This document shows, one piece after another, positions 45,679 to 54,967 of a stretch of 64,000 nt of DNA. The position numbers and the translations under genes are program-made. The stretch covers positions 127,019 to 191,018 of the forward strand of contig JAGYPA010000001.1 of the NCBI GenBank assembly GCA_018399255.1, given 5' to 3'. The notes under the pieces were generated by a model that worked only from the letters and a program-made list of their open reading frames with translations, was not told the DNA's origin and searched no databases. The DNA is from Spirochaetales bacterium. GTDB lineage: Bacteria; Spirochaetota; Spirochaetia; JABMQR01. Position 1 is the first letter of the stretch; every line of letters starts with the position of its first letter.

Positions 45679-48213
45679 CTATTTTGTAAAAACGTGATAA
45701 TATTCCTGCATGTTTTTTGCATACAGGCATCTTCTTGTCACGGAATAGGTACTGAGAAATCTATACTTATCATATTTCGATCCGATCAGCTTCATAAGAT
45801 TTCCAGTCGGCTTCTCTTTTGAACCGTCGGCAGTATACGATTGATCTCCTTCCTGAACTTCACGGATGCGAAGAATAAGCCGATCTTCAGATTCCTGAAA
45901 TAACTCAATATTTGTATTATTTTCAGCAAGTTCCGCCAGCAGCTTCCGCCCATCGGCATCAAGATCCGAGAGAATGTATTCAGAGGCTAAATAAGCGGTC
46001 GTCAGTGAACTTTTACCAACGGCTGACACTTCTTCAGCTTCACTGATACTGAAGCCTTCCGGCAGGCTTTTATTAAGCCTTGGAAGCATTTCAGGATTAC
46101 CGGATTCGGGAAGTTCGACAACGGCAGTGAACAATTCTTTCAGTCCGGAAATACCGAGAGGCAGCGGCTGCACAAATTCCATAATCGGCTTCGGATTGAA
46201 TCCGCGGGTAAAAGCAACGGCAATACCAGCTCTCTGAAAAGCCTTTTCAAACATATGCATGCATTGGATGTGAGAAAAATAGATTGCTTTTCCCGCTTTA
46301 CGATACTGAAACAGATATTTTACTGTTTTTTTACTCTCCCGGGGCCGCGGGCGGCTGACTGCGGAAGCATCATAAGGAATCGCATCAACCGGCTCAACTG
46401 CAGGCTGACCAGACTGACTATCTGCTTTGCTGCGAGGCTTGCATACCCCGCAGTTATGACTGCAGTCGGGCTCACATCCGTCACTTCGTTCCCCGCTTTC
46501 GGCACGGAGGTACTCTCTTCGAAGATAGGCTTTGGAAGATGCCATCTGAATTCCATCCCACGGCAGAGGTTCATCCAGGCTGCGGCTGCGGCAGATTTCT
46601 TGCTTCACGTCCCAATCGCAATCGGCAAATACCGATTCCCACACATCTTTCCGAAAATATTCATCCCAGGCATCCAGTCGAGCCCCCCTCGAGAAAGCAA
46701 GTTCAATAATATCCCCCACCCGTTCATCTCCGCGACTCAGAACTCCCTCTATGAAGGAAATATAGGGATCCTGAAAACTTACCTTTACTTTTTTCACTTG
46801 TGTCGTCAGGGCCCGTTTTATAGCCAGAAGATGAGTTCTTGCTTTGTCAGGATCCATCAGCGGAGCCCACTGAAACGGAGTATGCGGTTTGGGAATAAAT
46901 GTTCCGATATTGATATTCATCTGAATCCCGACTGACCGCTGTATTTCAGAGATATATTTTGTAATCTCATCTATCTCCTGGTCAGGGTCAACAAACGGAA
47001 GCCCCGTCATGAAATAGAATTTGGCAGTTTTCCAGCCAAGCTGCTTCGCCTGCCGGATAATGGCTGCCGCTTGTTCTGCCGGTACTTCTTTGTTCATACT
47101 TTTCTGTGCTTGAGAATTCGGGGTTTCAACTGCAAAAGTCAGTCCGCTTCTACGGACAGCGGCAATCTGATAAAGTACAGGCAGGGAAAACGTATCCACC
47201 TTGAGAGACGGCAGGGAAAATGAAACATGTCTGTCGCTGTAAACTTCCGTCAGATTCTTGGATATCGCTAGAATGTCGGGATGATCACCGGAGGACAATG
47301 AAGAGAGCGTTACGTCACGATACCCGCATTGCTCAACCATTTGCCTGACAGATGCCTCGATCTGGGCGGAGGAGCGTTGACGATACGGTTTGTAGAATTC
47401 TCCGGCATGGCAAAACCTGCAGCCGTTTGGACACCCGCGCATAATCTCAACGACACCATGATCCTGTACCGGTTTGAGCGTAGGAACAGTAAAGAAGCCG
47501 AAAATACCATGCCCTGCTGAGGCAGTACCGTCACCTTCAAAATCGGTAAAGTGCATATCAACTGCACGCGTTATTCTTTTCTTTCCTGAATGCCAGATAC
47601 AATCATAATCTCTTATTCGTGATAAAATTGTTGTACGTTTTGACGATTCAAGCTTTAAATCACGGACCTTTTCTAGAATTTCGGGCAAAGCGGCTTCCGC
47701 TTCACCAATATAGACACCATCAAAAAAACTGCTGAACGGCAGCGGATTGGTTACTGCAGGGCCTCCTGCTAAAACAACAGGATGGTTATCGCCTCTTTGT
47801 TCATTTCGTATCGGTATCCCGCCCAGACTGAGAACATTGAGAATACTGGCAGCACTGAGTTCGTATCCCACAGTAAAGCAGATCATATCAAGTTCATTCA
47901 GTGGAATACCTGATTCAAGGGTATAAAGAGGAATCTTACGTTCACGCAATACCCCTTCAAAGTCAGGGGCCGGAGCAAATACCCGTTCACAGACAATACC
48001 ATCAATGGTGTTTATGAGGTCATAGAGAATTCTCAGAGCATTATTAGCCATACCGATTTCGTACAAATCCGGAAAGCAAAGACCGATGCGGTAATCATGT
48101 TCTCTTGCGGTAACCGGTCTCAGCTGGTATTCTCCCCCGACATACCGTGCAGGCTGCTGTACTTGCAGCAGAACATCCTTCAACAGGATTTCCGGGTGTA
48201 TTGATTTTTTCAT
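45679..48213 (-). CDS. Radical SAM protein fused to DUF2344 domain
   Basis: 844 residues. The N-terminal part is the B12-binding-like/radical-SAM family with GLCFPDLYEIGMANNALRIL and EIMRGCPNGCRFCHAG (cluster cysteines CX3CX2C near residue 260). After about 590 a cysteine-bearing linker (CEPDCSHNCGVC) leads to a DUF2344 domain with YRKAGKAIYFSHIQ and FTRGFNPKPIMEF (residues about 640-840). In several lineages the two parts are separate adjacent genes near RNase E/G; they are thought to act on RNA or ribosome modification, but the substrate is not known to me. The start overlaps the stop of the upstream TPR lipoprotein by 4 nt. Confidence 0.85.
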   Translation of the reverse strand: MKKSIHPEILLKDVLLQVQQPARYVGGEYQLRPVTAREHDYRIGLCFPDLYEIGMANNALRILYDLINTIDGIVCERVFAPAPDFEGVLRERKIPLYTLESGIPLNELDMICFTVGYELSAASILNVLSLGGIPIRNEQRGDNHPVVLAGGPAVTNPLPFSSFFDGVYIGEAEAALPEILEKVRDLKLESSKRTTILSRIRDYDCIWHSGKKRITRAVDMHFTDFEGDGTASAGHGIFGFFTVPTLKPVQDHGVVEIMRGCPNGCRFCHAGEFYKPYRQRSSAQIEASVRQMVEQCGYRDVTLSSLSSGDHPDILAISKNLTEVYSDRHVSFSLPSLKVDTFSLPVLYQIAAVRRSGLTFAVETPNSQAQKSMNKEVPAEQAAAIIRQAKQLGWKTAKFYFMTGLPFVDPDQEIDEITKYISEIQRSVGIQMNINIGTFIPKPHTPFQWAPLMDPDKARTHLLAIKRALTTQVKKVKVSFQDPYISFIEGVLSRGDERVGDIIELAFSRGARLDAWDEYFRKDVWESVFADCDWDVKQEICRSRSLDEPLPWDGIQMASSKAYLRREYLRAESGERSDGCEPDCSHNCGVCKPRSKADSQSGQPAVEPVDAIPYDASAVSRPRPRESKKTVKYLFQYRKAGKAIYFSHIQCMHMFEKAFQRAGIAVAFTRGFNPKPIMEFVQPLPLGISGLKELFTAVVELPESGNPEMLPRLNKSLPEGFSISEAEEVSAVGKSSLTTAYLASEYILSDLDADGRKLLAELAENNTNIELFQESEDRLILRIREVQEGDQSYTADGSKEKPTGNLMKLIGSKYDKYRFLSTYSVTRRCLYAKNMQEYYHVFTK

Positions 48214-49166
48214 TTTGATAATTTTTCCAGTGCAAAACGGTTTTTAGGATTAAGTTCAAGCGATCGATTCATCATGGTCCTGGATTCAATTAAATTGCCT
48301 TCAGAGAGATGCAGAGTTCCCATAGTAAAAAAAACCGAACTCAGCAAATATTTTGAAGATAACGTTTTTTGCATGCTTGCAAGAGTTTCTCTTGCTTTTG
48401 CACGTGCTCCTGAATCAGCATAATAATTTGCTAAAATTGAAAGTGCCGCAAAACGGTCAGCCTCGCTCTCAGCAGTCTCCGCTGCTGCAAGCAGATGTTT
48501 TTCCGGATTCCCAGTAGTTTTTCCCGCTTCTCCAGATTGAACAGCAGATTCAAATAATAGCAAGGACAATGCAAAATTGGAATCATTAATGTCAGATAAG
48601 AGCTTGTAGGCCGCGGTATAATCTTTACTGCGGTATCGGGCTAAAGCAATCAGGGTTGTGAGTCCTTCTGTATCGATGCCTTGCTGTTCTGATGCTGCAG
48701 CCTGTTCAGCGGCAGACACTGTACGGGCAAATTCTCCAAGGTTAAAATATGCAAAAGCCAATAACTGATTTACTTGAGCACTTGAACGCCTGTCCGCAGA
48801 TTCTCCCATCAGCAGTTTATACCGCTCCAAAGCGCTTACTGCCTGGGAAAGCCGTGCAGGATCCATTTTTTGCTGATAAAGTTTATAAGAGGAGAACCCT
48901 AAATAGAAGTTCTCTTCTGCGTTCAGCATTTTGCCTGAATCTCGACGTTCAAGAAGCAGTTCCTCGATAGAAGAATACTTACTATCGATCCACAGATTTT
49001 TCAGTTCATCAGAATCTGCATTATTAACTGACGATCCTGCAGAATCAATCGCTGCCGGAGTTCTGGAACAACCTGATGCTGCTAGAAACACACTTATCGT
49101 CAGTAATACTACTGCAGACATCAGCTGCCTTTTACGAAAACTGCTGCTGATTTGCTTTGCTTTCAT
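48210..49166 (-). CDS. Tetratricopeptide-repeat lipoprotein
   Basis: 318 residues. The N-terminus has a basic region, a hydrophobic helix and a lipobox LAASGC with Cys 33, so it is a lipid-anchored envelope protein after cleavage by signal peptidase II. The mature part is all-helical with TPR-type repeats (NYYADSGARAKARETL, FTMGTLHLSEGNLIES, NRSLELNPKNRFAL at the end). No enzyme motif. It overlaps the radical-SAM gene by ATGA and lies just downstream of rnpB. The lolCDE operon at the window end would sort it to the outer membrane if it lacks a retention signal. Confidence 0.75.
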   Translation of the reverse strand: MKAKQISSSFRKRQLMSAVVLLTISVFLAASGCSRTPAAIDSAGSSVNNADSDELKNLWIDSKYSSIEELLLERRDSGKMLNAEENFYLGFSSYKLYQQKMDPARLSQAVSALERYKLLMGESADRRSSAQVNQLLAFAYFNLGEFARTVSAAEQAAASEQQGIDTEGLTTLIALARYRSKDYTAAYKLLSDINDSNFALSLLLFESAVQSGEAGKTTGNPEKHLLAAAETAESEADRFAALSILANYYADSGARAKARETLASMQKTLSSKYLLSSVFFTMGTLHLSEGNLIESRTMMNRSLELNPKNRFALEKLSK

Positions 49167-49238
49167 ATTCCATTTACCCGAGGCCCATCATAATTCGAGA
49201 ATTACAATAGAGCTGCTTATTAGCAATGCATAAAAAAA

Positions 49239-49570
49239 CAGACTTGTAAGCCGGGTTCTGTAGATGGTGACCATCTATCTAAGAGAATTGTTACCAATCC
49301 ACTCTAGCAGCCTACCCGCAGATATCTGGGGCGAACAACCCATCTGCTGCTTGGCTTTGCTCCTGATGAGGTTTACCTTGCCCCAACTGTTACCAGATGG
49401 GCGGTGAGCTCTTACCTCGCCTTTTCACCCTTACCCTTGCGGGCGGTAATTTTCTGCGGCACTTTCTGTGACTTACGTCCCCGGGAGTTACCCGGCATCA
49501 TGTTCTATGGAACCCGGACTTTCCTCCGGCGTATGCATTCATACGCCCGGCGGTCACCCAGTCTGTTAAA
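49239..49570 (-). ncRNA. rnpB: RNase P RNA, bacterial type A-like
   Basis: Catalytic RNA of RNase P, which trims tRNA 5' leaders. Read on the minus strand it has the signature GAGGAAAGTCCGGG near 49530-49515, AGGGTGAAAAGG in the middle, the GCTGCTAGAGTGGATTGG-type region (about 49312-49295) and the end AGAACCCGGCTTAC that pairs with the 5' specificity region. CAGACT at the 5' end and AGTCTG at the 3' end close helix P1, followed by a T-run at 49238-49232. A promoter stands at 49577-49605. Length of about 332 nt is typical. Confidence 0.93.
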
Positions 49571-49576
49571 TTATTC

Positions 49577-49605
49577 ATTACAGTAGGACATTGCCTACAA
49601 ATCAA
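49577..49605 (-). promoter_or_regulatory. Promoter of rnpB
   Basis: On the minus strand TTGATT (49605-49600), a 17-base spacer and TGTAAT (49582-49577) lead to a start near 49570, exactly where the P1 helix of RNase P RNA begins. The -35 box overlaps the end of the zinc-ribbon coding region. Confidence 0.6.
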
Positions 49606-50409
49606 ATTCATCCAGGTCTACAAGATCAGCGAAGGAAGCCTCCCCGCTCTCTTCATCATCATCTGAATCTGATTCAAATACCGCCTCTTCGGAATCTGCA
49701 ATTTCCTCATAAAAAAGGATACGACTGCAATAGGGGCAGAACCTGAAATCGGTGCCTTCCCTCACCTCGTTAACAAATTGGGTGGGAAGCGACGTATGAC
49801 AGCCGGTACATACACTTCGATGAACGGGAACGATACCTACACGCCCGATTTATTCTTGATAATTCTTTCAAACTTAAATATAACTTCGGGATCAATATCA
49901 AGATAAGCTCTTTCTCCTGCTCTTCCAATCCTGCAGTTCGTTCTCTTTTCAGGAAAGATCTGCTGCATTTTCTGCTGTTCTGTGGTAACTTCTTCTTCCT
50001 GCTGGCTGCGTGGGCTCTCTTCCTGCTCTTCAAGCTGGTATTTCAGGTCTTCAAGTGTCTTCTCTTTATGAAGTATAGCCTTACGAAGCTGCTGTTCTTT
50101 TTCCGCAGCGTCGTTAATTTCTTTATCGAGGGCTTCGTATTCGCGTTGGGTTGTTATGAGGTCCATTTGCTTTTCGTAATTTTCACGAATTTTTTCAGCA
50201 TCATCAATCGAATCCGAGAAGGCTTTCAACTCATCAATTCGTTCGCTAAGCGTTATTCTTTCCAGATAATTCTTCTTTCCTCTGTTAAACTTGTAAACCA
50301 ATTTTGGTTTCAAGCGTATGGGGTATGTCTCCAGGTTCATCTCTTTTCCGTATACTTTGTGGATGGAAATCACCTGCAGTGATTTGAGCTTCTCAAAAAT
50401 TTCTTGCAT
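49595..50409 (-). pseudogene. Coiled-coil zinc-ribbon protein (CT398-like), one frameshift
   Basis: Start ATG at 50409 with AGGAGAATTAT upstream. The first 190 residues are a long coiled coil (LITTQREYEALDKEIN, KAILHKEKTLEDLKY). The frame meets a stop at 49837, but one base further on the code continues with CTGCHTSLP and FCPYCSRILFYEE, a C4 zinc ribbon, then a very acidic tail ending DLDEFDL at 49595. Adding one G in the run near 49846-49848 restores one open frame of about 271 residues. Coiled coil plus C-terminal zinc ribbon is the CT398/zf-RING_7 type, commonly beside dnaG-rpoD. A base-call error is the simplest explanation. Confidence 0.75.
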
Positions 50410-50422
50410 ATAATTCTCCTGA

Positions 50423-52294
50423 TTAAACGTAATCCTTAAGCCTTCTGCTTCGTTTTGGATGCCTGAGGCGACGAAGGGCTTTTGCCTCAATCTGCCTGAT
50501 TCTTTCTCTTGTGACCTCAAAGTATAGTCCTACTTCTTCCAGTGTCAATGATATCCGTCTTCCAGACCAAATCTCATCATTAGGGACTTCCTGCTCCCTT
50601 GGAGGCAGTGTTGTGAGCACTTCCTGAAGCTGTTCCTGAAGAAGCTTGAAAGCTGTACGTCGCAGTTCTCAACATCCTTATCTTCAATAAAATCTCCAGA
50701 AGAGTCCTCTTCCTCACCTATAGGGGTTTCGAGGGAGATAGGTTCACGCGCTACATTTTTCACTGCCTTTACACTGCGGAGTCCAGCCCAACCTTTCAAA
50801 TTTCTTCATCGGTCGGCTCTCTGCCCGAAAACCTGCATCAGCTGCCGTGATTCCCGTACTACTTTGTGATCCTGCTCAATCATGCGGGAACCCTGATGGT
50901 TTCCTGGCCTGATCTGAAATTGAGCGGGTTATCGCCTGGCGAATCCACCAGGTAGCATATGTGGAAAATTTATACCCTTTCCGATACTCGAATTTCTCAA
51001 CTGCCTTTATAAGCCCGATATTTCAGCCTGAACCAGATCGAAAAGATTTGCAGACCCCGGTTAGTATACTTTTTGCAATGCTGACTAACAAGACGTAGAT
51101 TCGCTGGGTCAAACGATCCTTGGCACTTTTCATCATCAACCTCTGGCAATCTCTTTAGGAATGGCTGATGGCCTTCTCAATAGTATCTTCAAATTCATAT
51201 TCAATTGTCTTAAGCTTCTTTTCCTGTCAGCTGAATCTGTCCGTATTTTTCCTTAATATTATCCTGTAGGAAGCTGAAGGGTTTCTTCAATTTCCTTTCT
51301 CTGGCTTGGAACAGCAGGGAACGTAGAGCTGGCGCAGTTCCCGAACAGAGGAGACTCCCAAACGGGCTTCAATCAGATCACGTTCATTCTGAAACTTGAA
51401 TATCTCTTCTTCTGTTGCCAGAAATTTAGTGGTAAAATCAATAATCTCATCCTGCTGAAGATCAATTTTTGCGAGCTTTTTCATCAGGGCAGCTTTCTTC
51501 TTCTGCAGCCCGTCATCAGCCAATATATCTCCGCCTGAAGCAATAATCCTGTTTTTTTGTTCAATATAGGATTTTAAGGACGCCTGGGAATCTCTTAACT
51601 GATCCCGATATGCTTGATTCAATCTTTTTTGCTCAGTAAAAAATTCAGTCAGTTCTTTTTTAGTAAGGTCCATCTCCTTTTCATCAAATTTCTGCGAAAG
51701 CTTTTGCAATATGGAAAACATGCCGGTAATCATAATTCCAGAATCTTTTGTAACATCCTTTATGATATTCTCGCCATTTTCCATTTTTTTTGAAAGCTCG
51801 ACTTCCTGTTCTGCTGTTAAAAGCGATTCTTTTCCAATTTCGCGTAAATAAAGCCTGATAGGATCGTCAATGGAGGCCTCTTTATCATTGTACAATACTT
51901 TTTTTGAATGATCAGGTCTTTTCCGTACGGCTATAACATCATCTTCGTCATCATCATCATCGACCTTATCGTCATCATCCTCGAGGATATCTTCAGCCAG
52001 ATCATCCAAATCATCATCAATTGCATCGTCTTCGTCCAGAGTCACTGCAAAAGTGTCGTTGTCAGGTTCGTCGTCTATAGCCAAATGTTCATCCCCGCTT
52101 TTTACTAAGTCTTTTTCTTCATCCTCAATGGTTATGTTCATGTTTTCCAGAAATGCTATAACATCTTCGATCATGTCAGAATCCGTCAATGTATCCGGAA
52201 GAAAATCATTTAATTCTCCATACGTAATAGACTGCCTGGTGCCTATCTGTTTGAGAAGGTCAATAACTGCTGGTTCTTTCTGTAATTCCACCAT
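50423..52294 (-). pseudogene. rpoD: Primary sigma factor RpoD, frame broken by many small indels
   Basis: Housekeeping sigma-70. The 5' 1000 nt are open: an N-terminal region 1.1, an extreme acidic stretch (residues about 80-120), region 1.2 DPIRLYLREIGKESLLTAEQE and the non-conserved helical part up to SVRELRQL near 51330. From there to the stop at 50423 the sigma regions appear in pieces in all three frames. These include [21 protein letters not shown] (region 2, 51020-50960) with [16 protein letters not shown], then VKAVKNVAREPISLETPIG, and [20 protein letters not shown] (region 4, 50540-50480). At least six indels are needed. An essential gene cannot be this damaged, so sequence error is most likely. 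Its start overlaps the dnaG stop by one base. Confidence 0.88.
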
Positions 52295-54126
52295 TAAGAT
52301 TTCCTCAATTTCTTGATTTCCTCATCAATGAATTTTTTTTCATAGAGCAGGTCTTTCAGCTGTATTTCATTGATCCCCTGTATCGAAGATGCCCTGATTT
52401 GCTGTTCGATAAACTTTTGTCTGGCTGTCAAATTTCTCAGGTTGATAGTTCGAACTGCACCCTTAATTATTTTTTGCGCTTCTCCATCATCAGTAAATTC
52501 ATCCATACCATAGCTGCTGACAGCTGCATGCTTTGATTCCTGGAACTCCAATCGTTCAATGAGATATTCAAAAGAAGTCTCTCCCTCGCGGAGAGATTCT
52601 TCAAGAGCTGTATATATGTCCACAGCAAACACATCCTGTATTTGTTCAATGGAAATTGACTGCCTGACTGTTTGAAAATACTTACGATTGTTAACCAACG
52701 TCAACATCAAGTATAAATCCGTTGTGAGCTTGGCAGGCTTTAATGGATGAGAATCCTCAGAATTACCGCTCATACCCTGGCTGGACCAGCTCGAGGTGCT
52801 GGTTCCATCAGCTTTCCTGGCAGAATAAGACTTTTTTTCTCGGCCGGCATTCTGCAGTTCTCTGTTGATAACTGCCTCATCAATATCCAGGTAATCAGAG
52901 AGAAGCTTTATTGCACTTTGTTTTTTTATCTCCGATTCAATTATTTCAATATAGGGTTTTACCTCGTTAAACACAGATAATTTACCGTCAGGTAAAGTTA
53001 TATCATATTTGTTAACAGCTTTTTTTACAAGGTAATTAAAGCCGTTTATTCTTTTTTTCACGGTTTCACGGAGGACTTCAGGCGTTTCATGCTGAAGATA
53101 GTCTGCCGGATCGTAATTTCGTGTATTTTCTACAACGTTTGAAACAAGCCCTGCCTTCTCAAGAATGATAATTGTTTTTACTGCCGCCTCATGGCCTGCC
53201 TGATCATTATCAAAGAAAAGGGTGCAGGCTGGCGTATACCGGCGGATCAAGAGAGCCTGCTGCTCAGTAAAAGCGGTACCTAAAGGAGCTGCAGCATTTT
53301 GGATACCACATTGGGCAAGGGCAATTACATCAAAATAACCTTCACAAATTATCAGTTCCTGTGAACGCTTTACAGCATCAATCGCCTGACTGAGTCCGAA
53401 GAGTTGTTCACGTTTACTGAAAATTGCCGTTTCCGGAGTATTGAGATATTTGGCGTTCTGTTCGTTATCCAACGCCCTTCCCCCGAATCCTGTAATTCTG
53501 CCGCGCTTATCAAAAATAGGAAAAAGAATTCTATTTCTGAATAATGGGTACCTCGGGTTGTTTTTTGAGAACATCCCTGAAGAAGCCAGCAGTTCAGCAG
53601 AATAATTTTTGGAACGAAGAAATTTATAAAGCCAGTCCGGATTATCAGGGGCATATCCAACCCTGTAGGCTTTCATCATTTTTTGTGAAATGTTTCTTGA
53701 ACGTAAATATTCCCGTGCAGCTTCTGCCGTCGGTTTATGCTCAAGTATATAGTGAAAGCTGTCACTCAGCTTGCGATATAAATCAAAAAGAGCCTCTCTG
53801 TCGCTGCGACGCTCCCGATCCAGAGGAGTTTCTTCCTGAAGTGCAATGCCGGCTTGTTCAGCCAGTCGTGATGCTGCTTCAATAAAACTGAGATTTTCAA
53901 TTTCCATAAGAAAATTATAAACAGATCCTCCTTTTCCGCAGCCGAAGCAGTGGTAAAACCCCTTTTCTTCGTTTACAGTGAAGGATGGGGTTTTTTCATT
54001 ATGAAACGGACACAATCCCCAAAGACGTCCCCCACGGGGACTCAGAGATACATACTGTGATATGACATCGGTGATTGATATCTTTGATCGTATTTCCTCA
54101 ATAATATGCTCTGGTATTTTTCCCAT
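52294..54126 (-). CDS. dnaG: DNA primase DnaG
   Basis: Makes RNA primers for replication. It has about 610 residues from ATG 54126 (MGKIPEHIIEEI). The zinc-binding CHC2 domain uses Cys 39, His 42, Cys 60 and Cys 63 (CPFHNEKTPSF, CFGCGKGG). The TOPRIM catalytic core has LIICEGYFDVIAL near 265 and FFDNDQAGHEAA near 312. The C-terminal helicase-interaction region is divergent. A longer open frame upstream to 54201 runs through the ykgJ-like gene and is rejected. It starts one base after that gene's stop and overlaps rpoD by one base. Confidence 0.95.
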   Translation of the reverse strand: MGKIPEHIIEEIRSKISITDVISQYVSLSPRGGRLWGLCPFHNEKTPSFTVNEEKGFYHCFGCGKGGSVYNFLMEIENLSFIEAASRLAEQAGIALQEETPLDRERRSDREALFDLYRKLSDSFHYILEHKPTAEAAREYLRSRNISQKMMKAYRVGYAPDNPDWLYKFLRSKNYSAELLASSGMFSKNNPRYPLFRNRILFPIFDKRGRITGFGGRALDNEQNAKYLNTPETAIFSKREQLFGLSQAIDAVKRSQELIICEGYFDVIALAQCGIQNAAAPLGTAFTEQQALLIRRYTPACTLFFDNDQAGHEAAVKTIIILEKAGLVSNVVENTRNYDPADYLQHETPEVLRETVKKRINGFNYLVKKAVNKYDITLPDGKLSVFNEVKPYIEIIESEIKKQSAIKLLSDYLDIDEAVINRELQNAGREKKSYSARKADGTSTSSWSSQGMSGNSEDSHPLKPAKLTTDLYLMLTLVNNRKYFQTVRQSISIEQIQDVFAVDIYTALEESLREGETSFEYLIERLEFQESKHAAVSSYGMDEFTDDGEAQKIIKGAVRTINLRNLTARQKFIEQQIRASSIQGINEIQLKDLLYEKKFIDEEIKKLRKS

Positions 54127-54127
54127 T

Positions 54128-54562
54128 TCAGAGTTCGATCGGCCGCTCCCTGCGCCTGACGAAAAGCCATTCCTCGATTTCTTCAGCTGAATGCAAATCA
54201 CCTTTTCCTATTCCCGGACAGTGAAGCCCCTCCTGCTCCCAGCTTTCTCTAGATTCCAGAACGTGTGCCCAGAATGGATAGCTCCTGCATTGCAGCGGAC
54301 GGGCCTGATACGCCAGGCAGCCATAGTCATGAAAAAATATGCAGTCATTATTCTGCTTTTCACGTAAGCTGACTAACTTGAATGATCCCATATCAACAGT
54401 TCGGCAGTATTTCTCTAAAAACTGATCCCTGCTTATATTGAACAGCTTCGGCAGACTACGGAGATCATTTGAGGAAAGAAAGACATAACCCGGTTCTTCT
54501 CTACAACAGTAACCGCATCGGGTACAGGTGAACCGCAGGCCGTTATCGTAGAATTCTGACAT
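54128..54562 (-). CDS. YkgJ-family cysteine-cluster protein
   Basis: 144 residues of the UPF0153/YkgJ (CxxCxxCC) family. The N-terminal cluster is CTRCGYCCREEPG (residues about 13-25), with further cysteines in NDCIFFHDYGCLAYQARPLQC and a last Cys near 125 (GLHCPG). These cysteines probably bind zinc or an iron-sulphur cluster; the function of the family is unclear. Translation ends one base before the dnaG start, so the genes are coupled. A terminator for the tRNA genes lies between it and tRNA-Tyr. Confidence 0.8.
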   Translation of the reverse strand: MSEFYDNGLRFTCTRCGYCCREEPGYVFLSSNDLRSLPKLFNISRDQFLEKYCRTVDMGSFKLVSLREKQNNDCIFFHDYGCLAYQARPLQCRSYPFWAHVLESRESWEQEGLHCPGIGKGDLHSAEEIEEWLFVRRRERPIEL

Positions 54563-54651
54563 TCTTCAGGCTCCCCTCTCCTCGCTTTCTCTCAAGCCCC
54601 GCCTGGAGCTGTATATCTAATATAAGCCTGTAGATAATAACTTGAAGACGT

Positions 54652-54676
54652 AAAAAAAGGCCTCCCTTAAGAGGCC
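54652..54676 (-). terminator. Terminator after the tRNA-Thr/tRNA-Tyr pair
   Basis: Read on the minus strand, GGCCTC (54676-54671) pairs with GAGGCC (54664-54659) around a 6-base loop and is followed by seven T (54658-54652). A clear Rho-independent terminator 7 bases downstream of tRNA-Tyr. Confidence 0.75.
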
Positions 54677-54682
54677 CTGATT

Positions 54683-54764
54683 TGGGGAGAGAAGGATTCG
54701 AACCTTCGAAGGTGTAACCAACAGATTTACAGTCTGCCCCCTTTGGCCGCTCGGGAACCTCCCC
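54683..54764 (-). tRNA. tRNA-Tyr (anticodon GUA)
   Basis: Class II tRNA with a full cloverleaf. The acceptor stem is GGGGAGG with TCTCCCC, the anticodon stem GCAGA/TCTGT around loop CTGTAAA, followed by a long variable arm. The T-arm is closed around TTCGAAT. The discriminator is A; CCA is not encoded. Gene order on the minus strand is tRNA-Thr then tRNA-Tyr. Its GUA anticodon makes it a substrate for Tgt/QueA. Confidence 0.95.
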
Positions 54765-54809
54765 ATAACTGATACGGAAAATATCAGATTTTAAATTCAA
54801 TGTCAATAG

Positions 54810-54883
54810 AGCCACCTGTCAGATTCGAACTGACGACCCCGAGATTACAAGTCACGTGCTCTGGCCAGCTGAGCTAAGGTGGC
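54810..54883 (-). tRNA. tRNA-Thr (anticodon UGU)
   Basis: 74-nt cloverleaf: acceptor GCCACCT/AGGTGGC, D-arm GCTCAGCTGGCCAGAGC, anticodon loop CTTGTAA, T-arm GTCAG/CTGAC around TTCGAAT, discriminator T, no encoded CCA. One defect: position 29 with 41 is a U-U mismatch in the middle of the anticodon stem (CGTGA against TCTCG, where TCACG would pair fully). It is the first of two tRNAs behind the promoter at 54916-54945. Confidence 0.92.
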
Positions 54884-54915
54884 TTTATAAAGACGACTCT
54901 AGTAGCAACCGCCTC

Positions 54916-54945
54916 AATGTACTGTAAATATCTGATTTATGTCAA
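54916..54945 (-). promoter_or_regulatory. Promoter of the tRNA-Thr/tRNA-Tyr unit
   Basis: Minus strand: perfect TTGACA (54945-54940), 18-base spacer, TACATT (54921-54916). The start point falls about 25 bases before tRNA-Thr. Confidence 0.55.
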
Positions 54946-54967
54946 GAGAAACGGTACAGATATTATT

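Noticed and set aside
49404-49586. Open reading frame of 60 codons on the plus strand
   Set aside because: It lies antisense within the RNase P RNA gene, whose signature sequences and P1 helix are clear.
50423-50799. Two short frames that could be listed as separate small genes
   Set aside because: They are pieces of sigma-70 regions 3 and 4 of rpoD in shifted frames, not independent genes.
54127-54201. N-terminal extension of DnaG by 25 residues
   Set aside because: The added part overlaps the conserved end of the YkgJ-type gene, and the family N-terminus begins at the ATG at 54126.
54543-54815. 90-codon frame on the minus strand running through a tRNA
   Set aside because: It is the translation of the tRNA-Tyr gene and its flanks; the PERPKGADCKSVG-type peptide is a familiar tRNA artefact.
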